Source: Paenibacillus sp. HW567 (GTDB lineage: Bacteria; Bacillota; Bacilli; Paenibacillales; Paenibacillaceae). From it: 64,000 bases of DNA. Within the stretch, counting starts at the first letter, position 1. Each line of letters begins with the position of its first letter. The notes below the pieces were generated by a model. That model was not told the origin of the DNA, did no database searches, and was given only the letters and a program-made list of their open reading frames with translations. The translations under genes were made by a program, and so were the position numbers. The DNA lies in NCBI RefSeq assembly GCF_000374185.1, contig NZ_KB910518.1, positions 5,292,857-5,356,856 of the forward strand. Reading direction: 5' to 3'. Below, in pieces: positions 9,070-16,723 of this stretch.

Positions 9070-10128
9070 ATGAATCTAACCGAGATGAGTTTCGAAGATT
9101 TAATGGAAGAAGCCTATGAACTGCCAGGAGGAAAGGCTAAGCTGGAGCTGCTGGAGCAGGCGGTACGGGTAGCAGATGCCGCAGGAGATCTCGATCAGGG
9201 CTATGAGGCCCGCAGCGAAATCGTAGAGACGGGCAGCTTCTACGGCTATCCGATGAAGGCGCTGGTGGCCTTTTCCTGGCAACTGGGACAATATGACAAA
9301 AATCCGGACCGGTTTGATTATTACAGCCTGCTGTGGTCCTATAAGTGGGTTCTGGATCGCATCACTGCTTTTGCAGATATTAGCCGCGTCCAGATTGAGA
9401 ACCTGCTGGAGGACATGAAGACACGCTTTGCGGCCGAGGGCTACAACAGCCGTACCTATCACTACTATCGGGCGCACATCTTCGCGGAATTAGGGGAGCT
9501 GAACGTCTCTCAAGCAGAATGGGACATTGTGCAGGCCATGGATCGGGATGAGATGAGCGATTGTCCGGCCTGTGAGCAGCACCACCTTGTCGAGTTTCTG
9601 GCGAAGCGGGGAGACGACGAAGCAGCCGTGAAGGCAGCCGAGCCGATTCTTAAAGGTAAAATGAGCTGCGGCGAGGTGCCGCATGTGACCATCACTAAGG
9701 TGCTGTTCCCCCTCCTGCGGCTCGGCCGTCAGAAGGAAGCGGATAAGCTTCAAAAGAAAGGGTACAAATTGGTAAAGGGAAACCGCGACTTTCTATATCA
9801 CCAGGGAGAGCACATTGGTTACCTGACTTTGACCGACCCAATCAAGGCGCTGGAGGTCTTCGAAGAGTATATTGCCTCCTCTCTCGATCATGAGAACCCG
9901 GTTGACCGGATGATATTCAACGCTTATTCAGCCAAGCTATTCCGCCAACTGGCGGTAGAATCCATCCGGTTTCAGGTCAAGCTTCCGGCAGGGCACCCGT
10001 GTGAGCACCAGTCCGGGGAGGTAGCGTCGCTTGCGAGACATTTCCAGCAAGCCGCTCTCGCTACAGCGGACAAACTGGATAAGCGAAACGGTAACGATTA
10101 CTATACTACACTCCTGCAAAGATTGTAG
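9070..10128 (+). CDS. TPR-like helical partner of the HSP90-type ATPase
   Basis: 352 aa. The ATG follows the TAG of the upstream gene without spacing and shares its AGGAGG, located in the last codons of that gene, so translation is coupled. The sequence is helical with repeated TPR-like blocks (YYRAHIFAELGELNVSQAE, PLLRLGRQKEADKLQKKG, GYLTLTDPIKALEVFEEY) and a CPACEQHH motif that could hold a metal. HSP90 proteins commonly bind TPR partners; here the partner is encoded in cis. No catalytic domain is visible. Confidence 0.7.
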   Translation: MNLTEMSFEDLMEEAYELPGGKAKLELLEQAVRVADAAGDLDQGYEARSEIVETGSFYGYPMKALVAFSWQLGQYDKNPDRFDYYSLLWSYKWVLDRITAFADISRVQIENLLEDMKTRFAAEGYNSRTYHYYRAHIFAELGELNVSQAEWDIVQAMDRDEMSDCPACEQHHLVEFLAKRGDDEAAVKAAEPILKGKMSCGEVPHVTITKVLFPLLRLGRQKEADKLQKKGYKLVKGNRDFLYHQGEHIGYLTLTDPIKALEVFEEYIASSLDHENPVDRMIFNAYSAKLFRQLAVESIRFQVKLPAGHPCEHQSGEVASLARHFQQAALATADKLDKRNGNDYYTTLLQRL

Positions 10129-10286
10129 ACTGTGTTCCGAATGGCATCTTCAATAAAGGACAGGCGCAATAGGAGAAGGGCCATCCATTCTTGCTGTCTG
10201 AATTGATTAAGACCGCGAGAACATCAGTAATGATGCTTATGCTAATCTTTGGTTCGCTTATCGCAGCGCTGCTGTCCAGTAACTCC

Positions 10287-10323
10287 AATAGACCGCCCTC
10301 CCGGCAAAGGGGGGCGGTCTATT
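10287..10323 (+). terminator. GC-rich hairpin
   Basis: AATAGACCGCCC (10287-10298) pairs with GGGCGGTCTATT (10312-10323). The loop is 13 bases and no T run follows. Between 10129 and 10286 a short open stretch ends in a hydrophobic run (VMMLMLIFGSLIAALL), perhaps a gene fragment; nothing else is visible. Confidence 0.45.
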
Positions 10324-10378
10324 AGTCATGTCCTCTTATTGAGGCCCAGGGCCTTGCATAAAGGAATATCATTCTGTA

Positions 10379-10432
10379 TTATTTCAGCTCCAGTAAAGCC
10401 ACCGACTCCACATGCATCGTATGCGGGAACAT
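10379..10432 (-). pseudogene. Junction repeat C: last 17 codons of an RlmD-like gene
   Basis: The minus strand reads MFPHTMHVESVALLELK and a stop, clearly the C-terminus of a TrmA/RlmD-type RNA methyltransferase (compare MFPHTVHVESVAVLVK at the end of the intact gene). DNA 10398-10434 matches 20050-20086 with two differences in 37 bases. Upstream on the minus strand nothing else of the gene remains. I interpret it as an original 3' end cut off from its gene. Confidence 0.65.
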
Positions 10433-10855
10433 GTAACACTAGGATGTGGGCTGTTGCAATCCGTAGAAACCTTGATTTGATGGGCTTTTCACCAATTCTA
10501 TTCGTTCAGTATGGGCTCATTCGGATCGTTTTCGTTGATGTTTTACATTAATTTCACATCAATGTTTTGAATACATTAACCCATCACATATTACGATGAT
10601 GTTTATACCTGTTCTCACAATAAAATTATTATCAATAGATTTACAGAAACCATTTCTTATTGAAGTCCCCTCACAAAGTTGAACATTAACAGAGTCGTCT
10701 AATAAATATTTATGATTTGATTTACAAATAGCATTATTTTCTGTAAAGTATCCTTTTTTCGAGATAAAAAACCACTAAAAATCATATGTTATAACTACCT
10801 TGTGTAAAAAATCTTTAAAGCCACTACCCTTTGGGGTTTGTTCGTCTTTGGATTT

Positions 10856-10900
10856 ACTTACAAATAAAGGACGAATATTATTCGTCCTTTATTTGTAAGT
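10856..10900 (-). terminator. Perfect 20-bp stem hairpin
   Basis: Bases 10856-10875 and 10881-10900 are perfect inverted repeats around a 5-base loop, seven bases past the stop of the secreted-protein gene. A T-rich run follows on the plus strand. From 10433 to 10855 the sequence is AT-rich and I see no gene in it. Confidence 0.7.
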
Positions 10901-10906
10901 ATTTTT

Positions 10907-11383
10907 CTAGAATTTATAGACATCAATTGTGCCTGATGATCGAGTAGCGCTATATAATTGTTCTACTTTAAGTCGATATGTCGATATTTGATCCATAACG
11001 TTAAATTGAGAAGTGAAATAAGAGCTTACATTATCTTTTACCTCTACGACCATAAAGCCACCAAAATTGCTTACTCGCTCTAAAGTCACTTTGTATTGAC
11101 CTGTACTCGCCATACTTAGAGTAAACTTAACAGCGTCGTATACATTATATTGGTTTGCAAGAGTGAAGGTTGATGTATAGTATGGGGTGTTAGTGTTGCT
11201 AGCGGGAATTGATTCTAGGAAAACCCTCACAGGTGCATCCATCCTTAACGGGCTAACTATCGATTGTTCATTAGTACTGTTTTTTTTAGGTGAAATAATA
11301 CTACTGTCAGCAAATGCAGAAGTACTTAAAGTCAGAACAGTTAAGGCAGTGAGAGTGGTTGCTTTCATAATTTTTTTAATCAC
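10907..11383 (-). CDS. Secreted protein of unknown function
   Basis: 158 aa from GTG 11383, with AGGAGG eight bases before it. A typical signal peptide (MIKKIMKATTLTALTVLTL then STSAFADSS) predicts export and cleavage after AFA. The mature part is small, polar and probably beta-rich (YYTSTFTLANQYNVYD, GQYKVTLERVSNFGGFMVVEV), with no cysteines. It resembles small secreted beta-sandwich proteins of Bacilli but I cannot assign a family. It stands alone with its own strong terminator. Confidence 0.7.
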   Translation of the reverse strand: MIKKIMKATTLTALTVLTLSTSAFADSSIISPKKNSTNEQSIVSPLRMDAPVRVFLESIPASNTNTPYYTSTFTLANQYNVYDAVKFTLSMASTGQYKVTLERVSNFGGFMVVEVKDNVSSYFTSQFNVMDQISTYRLKVEQLYSATRSSGTIDVYKF

Positions 11384-11457
11384 TATTATTTCCTCCTTTT
11401 TATTTTATTACATCCTTAATATTACATTAAATAGATTTTAATAGCAATTATCCTTTC

Positions 11458-11806
11458 CTAAAAAACGCAGACAAGTGTTGATTGAGCTCGAAAATAAGCC
11501 TTAATAAGAATTGATGCAGTACCACCAACTGAATCAAGGCATGCGATTAAATTACGATCACAATTGCATGCAAAGTATTCGTAAATGTCATAGCTTTGAT
11601 CTTGGGGAGTTACAGGGCCTTCCTCTTCTAATTCTAAGTTTGGGGCGTTGTCAGCTAAAATTCTTGGGAATTTCACTACTGTTTGATCAATAAATTAGTA
11701 ATTTGAGTAATTCTCTAAATAACTAGAAGTCCTTCCTACTTCCGATTCAAATCTATTATAAGGAGGGTAATCACTCCACTAATGTGAGGGACTGCCATTC
11801 GGAGTT
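11458..11806 (-). pseudogene. Decayed second copy of the subtilase/PLA2 locus
   Basis: Bases 11458-11690 match the end of the intact PLA2-like gene (12318-12965): PRILADNAPNLELEEEG, then CNCDRNLIACLDSVGG and QSTLVCVF. An in-frame loss of 31 codons removes exactly the calcium-loop and CCMIHD active-site segment. Bases 11717-11806 match the end of the intact subtilase (13077-13190) with stops and shifts. Order is the same as in the intact pair, so a two-gene unit was duplicated and this copy decayed. A 72-aa frame from GTG 11676 remains open but is unlikely to be active. Confidence 0.65.
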
Positions 11807-11935
11807 TAATACTTGAATATCTACAGAGCTCCTCTAACGTAAACTTGACTCGGAATTTTTGGTTTTATTTTACATACAATACATTTTTGTATTATCATTA
11901 GCATAATATATAAATATATGGAGGGCGATGATGAA

Positions 11936-12220
11936 ATGAGTATAAAAAGAAGAGCAAATCAACCATATTCAATTTATTCCGTTATATTTGGTGTTACTGT
12001 AGTTTTACTTTTTATTTTAGATTACTATGCTATAGCACCTGGTTCGTTTGGAGGTGGTATCGGCTTTTTTTCTATCGTTTTTATTAGCCCTATAGGATTA
12101 GTTTTTGGACTAATGGGCCTTAAGAATAAAAAAAATAGAAATATTGCTCTTTTGGGGATAGGAATTAATTTATTGGAGTTATTTTACTTTTTTTATACCA
12201 TGACACATTTTGCCCCATAA
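11936..12220 (+). CDS. Small integral membrane protein, 94 aa
   Basis: I start at ATG 11936 (MSIKRRANQ); GGAGG lies 11 bases before it, and an in-frame ATG 18 bases earlier overlaps that site. Three hydrophobic segments are visible (SVIFGVTVVLLFILDYY, GIGFFSIVFISPIGLVFGL, NIALLGIGINLLELFYFF) with a basic turn between the last two. Such small membrane proteins are common beside toxins in Bacilli. It sits between the intact and decayed PLA2 loci on the opposite strand, so a protective role is possible but not shown. Confidence 0.6.
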   Translation: MSIKRRANQPYSIYSVIFGVTVVLLFILDYYAIAPGSFGGGIGFFSIVFISPIGLVFGLMGLKNKKNRNIALLGIGINLLELFYFFYTMTHFAP

Positions 12221-12263
12221 CATGATATTTCTGTTTTTCTATTGGATTAGCTCACAAAGCAAA

Positions 12264-12280
12264 GGACGGCTATGCCGTCC
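12264..12280 (-). terminator. Hairpin after the PLA2-like gene
   Basis: GGACGGC (12264-12270) and GCCGTCC (12274-12280) form a 7-bp stem with loop TAT. On the minus strand TTTGCTTTG follows. It lies between convergent genes and may end both. Confidence 0.6.
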
Positions 12281-12317
12281 AATTATATTAAAGAAATTCA
12301 TTTAAAATACTACTTTA

Positions 12318-12965
12318 TCAGAAAACACAAACCCATGTTGATTGACCTGTAAAATAAGCTCTAACTAAGACCGCTTTAATACCACCAATTGAATCAATGC
12401 AGGCAAGCAAATTACGATCACAACCGCATGTAAAGTATCCGTAAACACCATAGCATTGATCATGAATCATGCAGCATTCGTCGAGTCTGTCTACCGGCCC
12501 AGAAGGACCGCTACAACCTGGACCACACCAGTTACCATGTATCGAACATTTATCTTGAGGAGTTACACTCCCTTCCTCTTCTACCTCTAAGGTAGGGGCA
12601 TTGTCAGCTAAAATTTTTGGGGATTTTACTACTGTGTGATCATTAAATTCATAACGATACTCATATTTATGAGCCTCTTCTTGTATTTCCTGAGTTCCAA
12701 CTACACTTGGAATAGGAACTCCGATTTCAGATTTGAAAGTTTCCAGATACACCAACTTGATATCTTTGTTTGAATTCGTAAATACAACGAAGTTAATATA
12801 GTCGTTATCTGAAAATTCCACCTGGTACCCTTCTGCAGAAAGATTTTCTACTGGAAGGTTTTCCTTTTCTTTCATGAACCTCTTAATCAGTACAAATTGA
12901 TAATTTTTCTCTGCCTTTTCCACCAGTACGTCTAATAGGTTCTTGCTAATCGATTTTGCTAACAT
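12318..12965 (-). CDS. Phospholipase A2-like protein with N-terminal pro-domain, no signal peptide
   Basis: 215 aa from ATG 12965 (MLAKSISKNLL) behind GGGAGG. The first ~125 residues are a charged domain without signal peptide, followed by an acidic linker (APTLEVEEEG). The C-terminal ~80 residues carry the PLA2 signature: CSIHGNWCGPGCSG (calcium loop) and DECCMIHDQCY (catalytic His-Asp), then further cysteines. PLA2 enzymes cleave the sn-2 acyl chain of phospholipids. The linker plus the adjacent protease gene 66 bp upstream suggest a zymogen activated by cleavage (inference). A bacteriocin precursor of halocin-C8 layout is an alternative. Confidence 0.7.
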   Translation of the reverse strand: MLAKSISKNLLDVLVEKAEKNYQFVLIKRFMKEKENLPVENLSAEGYQVEFSDNDYINFVVFTNSNKDIKLVYLETFKSEIGVPIPSVVGTQEIQEEAHKYEYRYEFNDHTVVKSPKILADNAPTLEVEEEGSVTPQDKCSIHGNWCGPGCSGPSGPVDRLDECCMIHDQCYGVYGYFTCGCDRNLLACIDSIGGIKAVLVRAYFTGQSTWVCVF

Positions 12966-13031
12966 AGTCGTTTCCTCCCTAGGATTGTTTTGTAACACTT
13001 AGGAAAGTGAACAGTAAGACAAATAATACAA

Positions 13032-13841
13032 CTACTTTAAAAATAATTCCTTGTATTGTTGCGTAGATATTTTAGTATTTTCCTGAAGTAGTGAAAAAGT
13101 TTCATAGAAACTAGGAGCCCTCCCTACTTCAAATTCAAATCTATTTAAAAGGAGGGCAATCGCCCCACTAATATGAGGGGCTGCCATAGAATTTCCCGTC
13201 AAATGATAATATAAGTTCATAGGAACTGCAGAATAAATTTTCTCGCCCGGTGCTAAGAAGTCAACTAGTTGTTTGCCTTGCGTTTTATAACTATATGAGC
13301 CTACAGATATTACTTGTTGATATAACGCAGGAAAGCCAGGGAAGCCATGATTTGCCGGAGAAGAAACTACAACAATGTTATTCTTAATAGCCTTTGAAAT
13401 TACGCTATATAAGTCAGGGTCTTGCGTAATGGTAGAAAGAGAAATAGAAATGATTTTCACTTTGATCCCTCCATCTCCCACCCATTCAATCGCAAAATTG
13501 ATAGCTTTTATAAGTTCTTTTAATGAACCTCTTCTTTTTCGATTAATTATTTTTAAAATTAGTAGACTAGCACCCGGGGCAACTCCTATCATTTTATTCG
13601 TATTGGTTCCTGCTATTATTCCACTTACATGAGTACCATGGCTTAATTGATCTGAATAATCAAAAGGGTCAAGAGAATCGTCCGAAAAGTTATATCCACC
13701 TATAATTGAATTAATTAGATCTGGATGATCCTTTTGGCAGCCAGAGTCTATAACAGCAACTACTACTCCTTTCCCGGTATAGCCTTTCGACCACAGTCTA
13801 GGGGCATTAATTTTTTCTATGCCATAGTTGAATTTTTCCAT
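13032..13841 (-). CDS. Subtilisin-like (S8) serine protease, leaderless
   Basis: 269 aa. The whole protein is the catalytic domain: Asp in AVIDSGCQKDHPDL, His in SHGTHVSGIIAG, oxyanion Asn in SSPANHG, Ser in GNSMAAPHISGA (usual form GTSMA). There is no signal peptide and no pro-domain, so it resembles intracellular subtilisins in layout. It is upstream of the PLA2-like gene on the same strand, and the same order recurs in the decayed copy, so the two are a unit. Likely substrate: the pro-domain of its neighbour (inference). Confidence 0.85.
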   Translation of the reverse strand: MEKFNYGIEKINAPRLWSKGYTGKGVVVAVIDSGCQKDHPDLINSIIGGYNFSDDSLDPFDYSDQLSHGTHVSGIIAGTNTNKMIGVAPGASLLILKIINRKRRGSLKELIKAINFAIEWVGDGGIKVKIISISLSTITQDPDLYSVISKAIKNNIVVVSSPANHGFPGFPALYQQVISVGSYSYKTQGKQLVDFLAPGEKIYSAVPMNLYYHLTGNSMAAPHISGAIALLLNRFEFEVGRAPSFYETFSLLQENTKISTQQYKELFLK

Positions 13842-14112
13842 AACAAAAACCCCCTTTCTAATTTAAAGAGGGTTCTCGTTATGTTTACACAACTCTTATT
13901 TTTCATTAACTCCTTCGCTTCACTTTGTTAAAGCGATAGACACTTTTTGATTTACAGTCAACAAGTCTGTCCGACATTTAATCGTGATCGCGGTTTTTTT
14001 GCGCTCCACCATAGCTTTCGCACTTCTTGAGATTCTTTCTTTTGATCCAGTTGAGTTCCACCGTTCCCGTCTTTCCATGTCCTAATTATCTCATTTAATT
14101 CGCCCCCGCACC
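13842..14112. other. Intergenic stretch without a supported gene
   Basis: About 270 bases. The minus strand holds a 40-codon open stretch (TWKDGNGGTQLDQKKES) with no start and no recognisable family, perhaps the end of a lost gene. Nothing else is visible. Confidence 0.4.
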
Positions 14113-14370
14113 TTAACCTATGGGAGCATTTAATCCCAGAGCATTTTTTAACTCTTCCTTATTAAATCCTCTTATCTTTTCAATTGTATTTCCTTTCTTA
14201 ATGAACGTATAAGGTACAGATTTAATTTCATTTTTCAGATTAACATCAACTATATTATCTACGGATATTTCTAAGTACGAAATTTCATTTTCTATCAGCC
14301 ACATCTTCATAAGATTACAATAACTACAATAAGGACTCGTATAAACAACAACTTCAACATTCTCAGACAT
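14113..14370 (-). CDS. Glutaredoxin-like protein
   Basis: 85 aa, ATG behind AAGGAGG. Thioredoxin fold of the small glutaredoxin/NrdH type: beta strand VVVYTSPYCSYCNLMK with a CxxC active site, a helix, then the cis-proline strand SVPYTFIKKG and the C-terminal helix EELKNALGL. It would reduce disulfides in the cytosol. Close to the Cys-rich PLA2-like gene but separated by about 270 bases, so a link is not shown. Confidence 0.85.
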   Translation of the reverse strand: MSENVEVVVYTSPYCSYCNLMKMWLIENEISYLEISVDNIVDVNLKNEIKSVPYTFIKKGNTIEKIRGFNKEELKNALGLNAPIG

Positions 14371-14423
14371 AAAATATCCTCCTTAGAATAGCTTAAGCTA
14401 CTCATTTTTATTACTATATAGTG

Positions 14424-14475
14424 AGGAAAAGGTAAGAAAAAACAACCTAATAGTTGTTTTTTCTTACCTTTTCCT
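14424..14475 (-). terminator. Perfect 23-bp stem hairpin
   Basis: Bases 14424-14446 pair without mismatch with 14453-14475 around the loop CTAATA. The stem ends in T- and A-rich runs. It lies between the glutaredoxin gene and the stop of the YvrJ-like gene, and would end transcription of the latter. Confidence 0.7.
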
Positions 14476-14545
14476 ACTAGAAGAAATTAATCAAGCGAAA
14501 AAAACGAAACATGATTACAAGGCAAATTACAGGAGATGTGTTACA

Positions 14546-14725
14546 TTAATCAGTTTTGTTATGGTTATTTATATTCTTAATTGCTGTAATAAGTTGGTTT
14601 ACCGAGTCATCTAATTTATCAAGTTCCTCTCCCAAAGTTTGTAATATGCATCGAAGAAGAATAATACATAGTGCAACAGGAAATCCAACATTTGTTATTA
14701 ATGAAACTATGTTTTCTTGATCCAT
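14546..14725 (-). CDS. YvrJ-family small membrane protein
   Basis: 59 aa from ATG 14725 (MDQENIVSLITNVGFPV); ATG 14734 is three codons longer and cannot be excluded. One hydrophobic segment (GFPVALCIILLRCIL) is followed by an amphipathic helix (LDKLDDSVNQLITAIKNI), the usual YvrJ layout. In Bacillus subtilis yvrJ belongs to the SigO-RsoA regulon, and a SigO/RsoA-like pair lies 700 bp away here, which supports both calls. Confidence 0.7.
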   Translation of the reverse strand: MDQENIVSLITNVGFPVALCIILLRCILQTLGEELDKLDDSVNQLITAIKNINNHNKTD

Positions 14726-14791
14726 GACTCTCATCCCATCTATAAAGAATCTATTTTTCTTTATAAAATATTCTTTTCCAAACCTCTGGAT

Positions 14792-14863
14792 TGGGGATAC
14801 CCGGATTCGAACCGGGGATGAAAGTTTTGCAGAATTTTGCTTTACCCGCTTGGCTATACCCCC
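14792..14863 (-). tRNA. tRNA-Cys(GCA)-like gene with unusual features
   Basis: 72 bases. Acceptor stem GGGGGTA/TATCCCC (one G-U), T arm CCCGG-TTCGAAT-CCGGG, and anticodon loop CTGCAAA give anticodon GCA (14828-14830). Compared with ordinary bacterial tRNA-Cys, the base after the acceptor stem is A, not the U73 that cysteinyl-tRNA synthetase relies on; the D stem (GCC/AGC) and the anticodon stem (AAATT/ACTTT) each contain a mismatch; CCA is not encoded. It is solitary, in AT-rich accessory DNA. Either a decaying or mobile-element tRNA or one with a non-standard role. Confidence 0.7.
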
Positions 14864-15000
14864 AAACTAATTTTGAAATCAATAATAGCTAAAGTGTTAA
14901 ATATTTGAAAATAGCAACCCTTAATATTTTTTTGGTTGTATTGAACGCAATTGATTTCACTTTGATCTAATAGAAACAGAACATTAAAGGAGTGATATAT

Positions 15001-15222
15001 TTGACAAAATTAGATGATTGGAGAATTAGGCACAAATCAATTAAAATTGAACTTTTAAAATTGAGCAACAAAATTTGTGAATCTATGGATCCTGAAGATG
15101 TAATTTTTTATCAAGAAATTTGTGAAAAATACGCTTATCATTTAAAGAAAATAGAAAAATCTTGTTACAAGGAAATAGGAGTATATCTTTGTAATTGTAG
15201 TTTTAATGTTAACCAATGCTAG
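15001..15222 (+). CDS. Hypothetical protein, 73 aa
   Basis: Starts at TTG 15001 (LTKLDDWRIRHKS), eight bases behind AAGGAG; the in-frame GTG at 14992 overlaps that site. The protein is helical and charged with three cysteines near the end (YLCNCSFNVNQC). No family recognised. A terminator follows directly. It lies between the tRNA-like gene and the SigO-like gene. Confidence 0.55.
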   Translation: MTKLDDWRIRHKSIKIELLKLSNKICESMDPEDVIFYQEICEKYAYHLKKIEKSCYKEIGVYLCNCSFNVNQC

Positions 15223-15240
15223 TAAATGAAATTAAAGAAA

Positions 15241-15283
15241 AAAGCCTAAATTAGCTACTTTTGTAGTTAATTGGGCTTTTTTT
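15241..15283 (+). terminator. Rho-independent terminator
   Basis: AAGCC..., TTAGCTAC and GTAGTTAA ... GGGCTT pair into a long stem with a short loop and end in seven Ts (15277-15283), just past the 73-aa gene. Confidence 0.75.
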
Positions 15284-15424
15284 CATGAATATATCGAAAT
15301 TATGTATACATAATATCAAATATAAAAACATACGTTCTATAATCATAGGCTTATTGTGGTTGTTATTCCAATAAGAAACAACACTATATATATATGATAA
15401 TTATATATTGGGAAAGGATAAAAT

Positions 15425-15964
15425 ATGAAAATAATCAAAGAAGGCGATTACAAAGAGTTTTTTGAGCATTTAAATATGAATCCTATTATCAAGAATTTTC
15501 TTAACGACAAAAATAATTACGAATTGTTATTGTTGAATATTACTGATCCCTCTTTAAGCAACAAAATTCGATTAGATGAGGCATTTAAATCATTTTATTT
15601 TGAAATTAGATTTACTACATATATCTCATCTTTAATTCGTTTTTCTTCTATTGATTTTGATAAGAAAGAAAGAAGGCTCGAAAAAAGGATGATTTTGAAT
15701 TTGGAAGATAAGTATATGACTACACAAGAGAGTTTTTCAAATGATGCCCACCTTGAGAGTATTGCTTCTAGTTCTCTTTTATATAATGGAATGCTGTTAT
15801 TAACCATGAAAGAAAAGGAAGTTTTAGTTGAATCATATATTAATTCACTTTCTGATACAGAAATCGCTAAAAAAAAGAATATTTCTCAACAAGCTATCTC
15901 TAAAACAAGAAAAAATGCATTGAAAAAGTTAAGGGAATTCATGACAAGAGAGGAAGAAAAATAA
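15425..15964 (+). CDS. SigO-like sigma factor subunit (region 4)
   Basis: 179 aa. The C-terminal ~50 residues are a sigma region 4 helix-turn-helix (LTMKEKEVLVESYIN, then DTEIAKKKNISQQAISKTR), which would bind the -35 element. The N-terminal part has no sigma region 2. The next gene overlaps by one base and encodes a small protein that looks like region 2. This is the arrangement of B. subtilis SigO (about 176 aa) and RsoA (about 79 aa), a two-part sigma factor. The YvrJ-like gene nearby fits. Promoters it reads are unknown. Confidence 0.7.
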   Translation: MKIIKEGDYKEFFEHLNMNPIIKNFLNDKNNYELLLLNITDPSLSNKIRLDEAFKSFYFEIRFTTYISSLIRFSSIDFDKKERRLEKRMILNLEDKYMTTQESFSNDAHLESIASSSLLYNGMLLLTMKEKEVLVESYINSLSDTEIAKKKNISQQAISKTRKNALKKLREFMTREEEK

Positions 15965-16218
15965 TGAGTAATTTGCTGGAATTAATGAAAAAAGCACAGC
16001 AAAAAGACAATGAGGCTATTGAAGAAATTATTCACAAATTTAATCCCAAAATTCGAAAATCGCTCTCTCAAACTAGCGTACAAAATCGTAATGACTTAAG
16101 ACAAGAGGTAAATCTAAAAATGATTGAGGCCATTAATAAATTTGATGTTGAATCTGTTCCAGGTTTTTGGGAATTTGTTAGCAATAACGTTTATGGAAAT
16201 TACAAAGAGGCAAATTAA
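15964..16218 (+). CDS. RsoA-like co-sigma subunit (region 2)
   Basis: 84 aa. Its ATG overlaps the upstream TAA (TAATG), so translation is coupled. The sequence follows sigma region 2: a helical start (LLELMKKAQQKDNEAIEEI), FNPKIRKSL, then the core-binding helix RNDLRQEVNLKMIEAINKFD. Region 4 is missing. With the SigO-like partner it would form a complete RNA polymerase sigma factor. Identity to RsoA rests on size, fold pattern and gene order. Confidence 0.65.
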   Translation: MSNLLELMKKAQQKDNEAIEEIIHKFNPKIRKSLSQTSVQNRNDLRQEVNLKMIEAINKFDVESVPGFWEFVSNNVYGNYKEAN

Positions 16219-16427
16219 TAATTGAGTAGTAATGGATGGTAACCTCTGACTTCTACTTATGACACCAGCATTCAGATAAGTGCATTACATATTCATGAAC
16301 CAGTAGCAACTTTTCTTCTGGTAACTCCATGATTATCCTAATCAATTTCTCTTTATCTATAGAGCTCGAGTTTAAGTCAATAGTCTTAAGCTTTTTACCC
16401 CCATTCCGATCCGACAAGTAAATTCAT

Positions 16428-16594
16428 CTATTGCCTGACGGCGAACTCTTCAGCGTTGGGTTCCATTCCCCAATGCTTGTAAACAGAACGATAGTATTTT
16501 TCAAAAAGATGTTTGGCCTGCGACTCATTCAGACCAATATTTTGTTGCACTACTGAATAACCGCTTTATTATAGATTTCACTCATAAGGTTCAT
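16428..16594 (-). pseudogene. Frameshifted small gene
   Basis: ATG 16594 starts MNLMSEIYNKAVIQ, then a stop; one base out of frame the text continues QQNIGLNESQAKHLFEKYY and ends NAEEFAVRQ. The two parts look like one small helical protein broken by a frameshift. Family unknown. The rest of 16219-16427 and 16595-16723 shows no gene. Confidence 0.45.
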
Positions 16595-16723
16595 TTTGGA
16601 TCACTTATATTCACTCCTTATTTTGAAACTGATCCGTATAATAAATAAATTTTATTGTAAATTTTAGAACATATCATTTCTCTCCTCGGTGTCTAACATA
16701 CCTTATGGCTCCAATAAGTGTTA

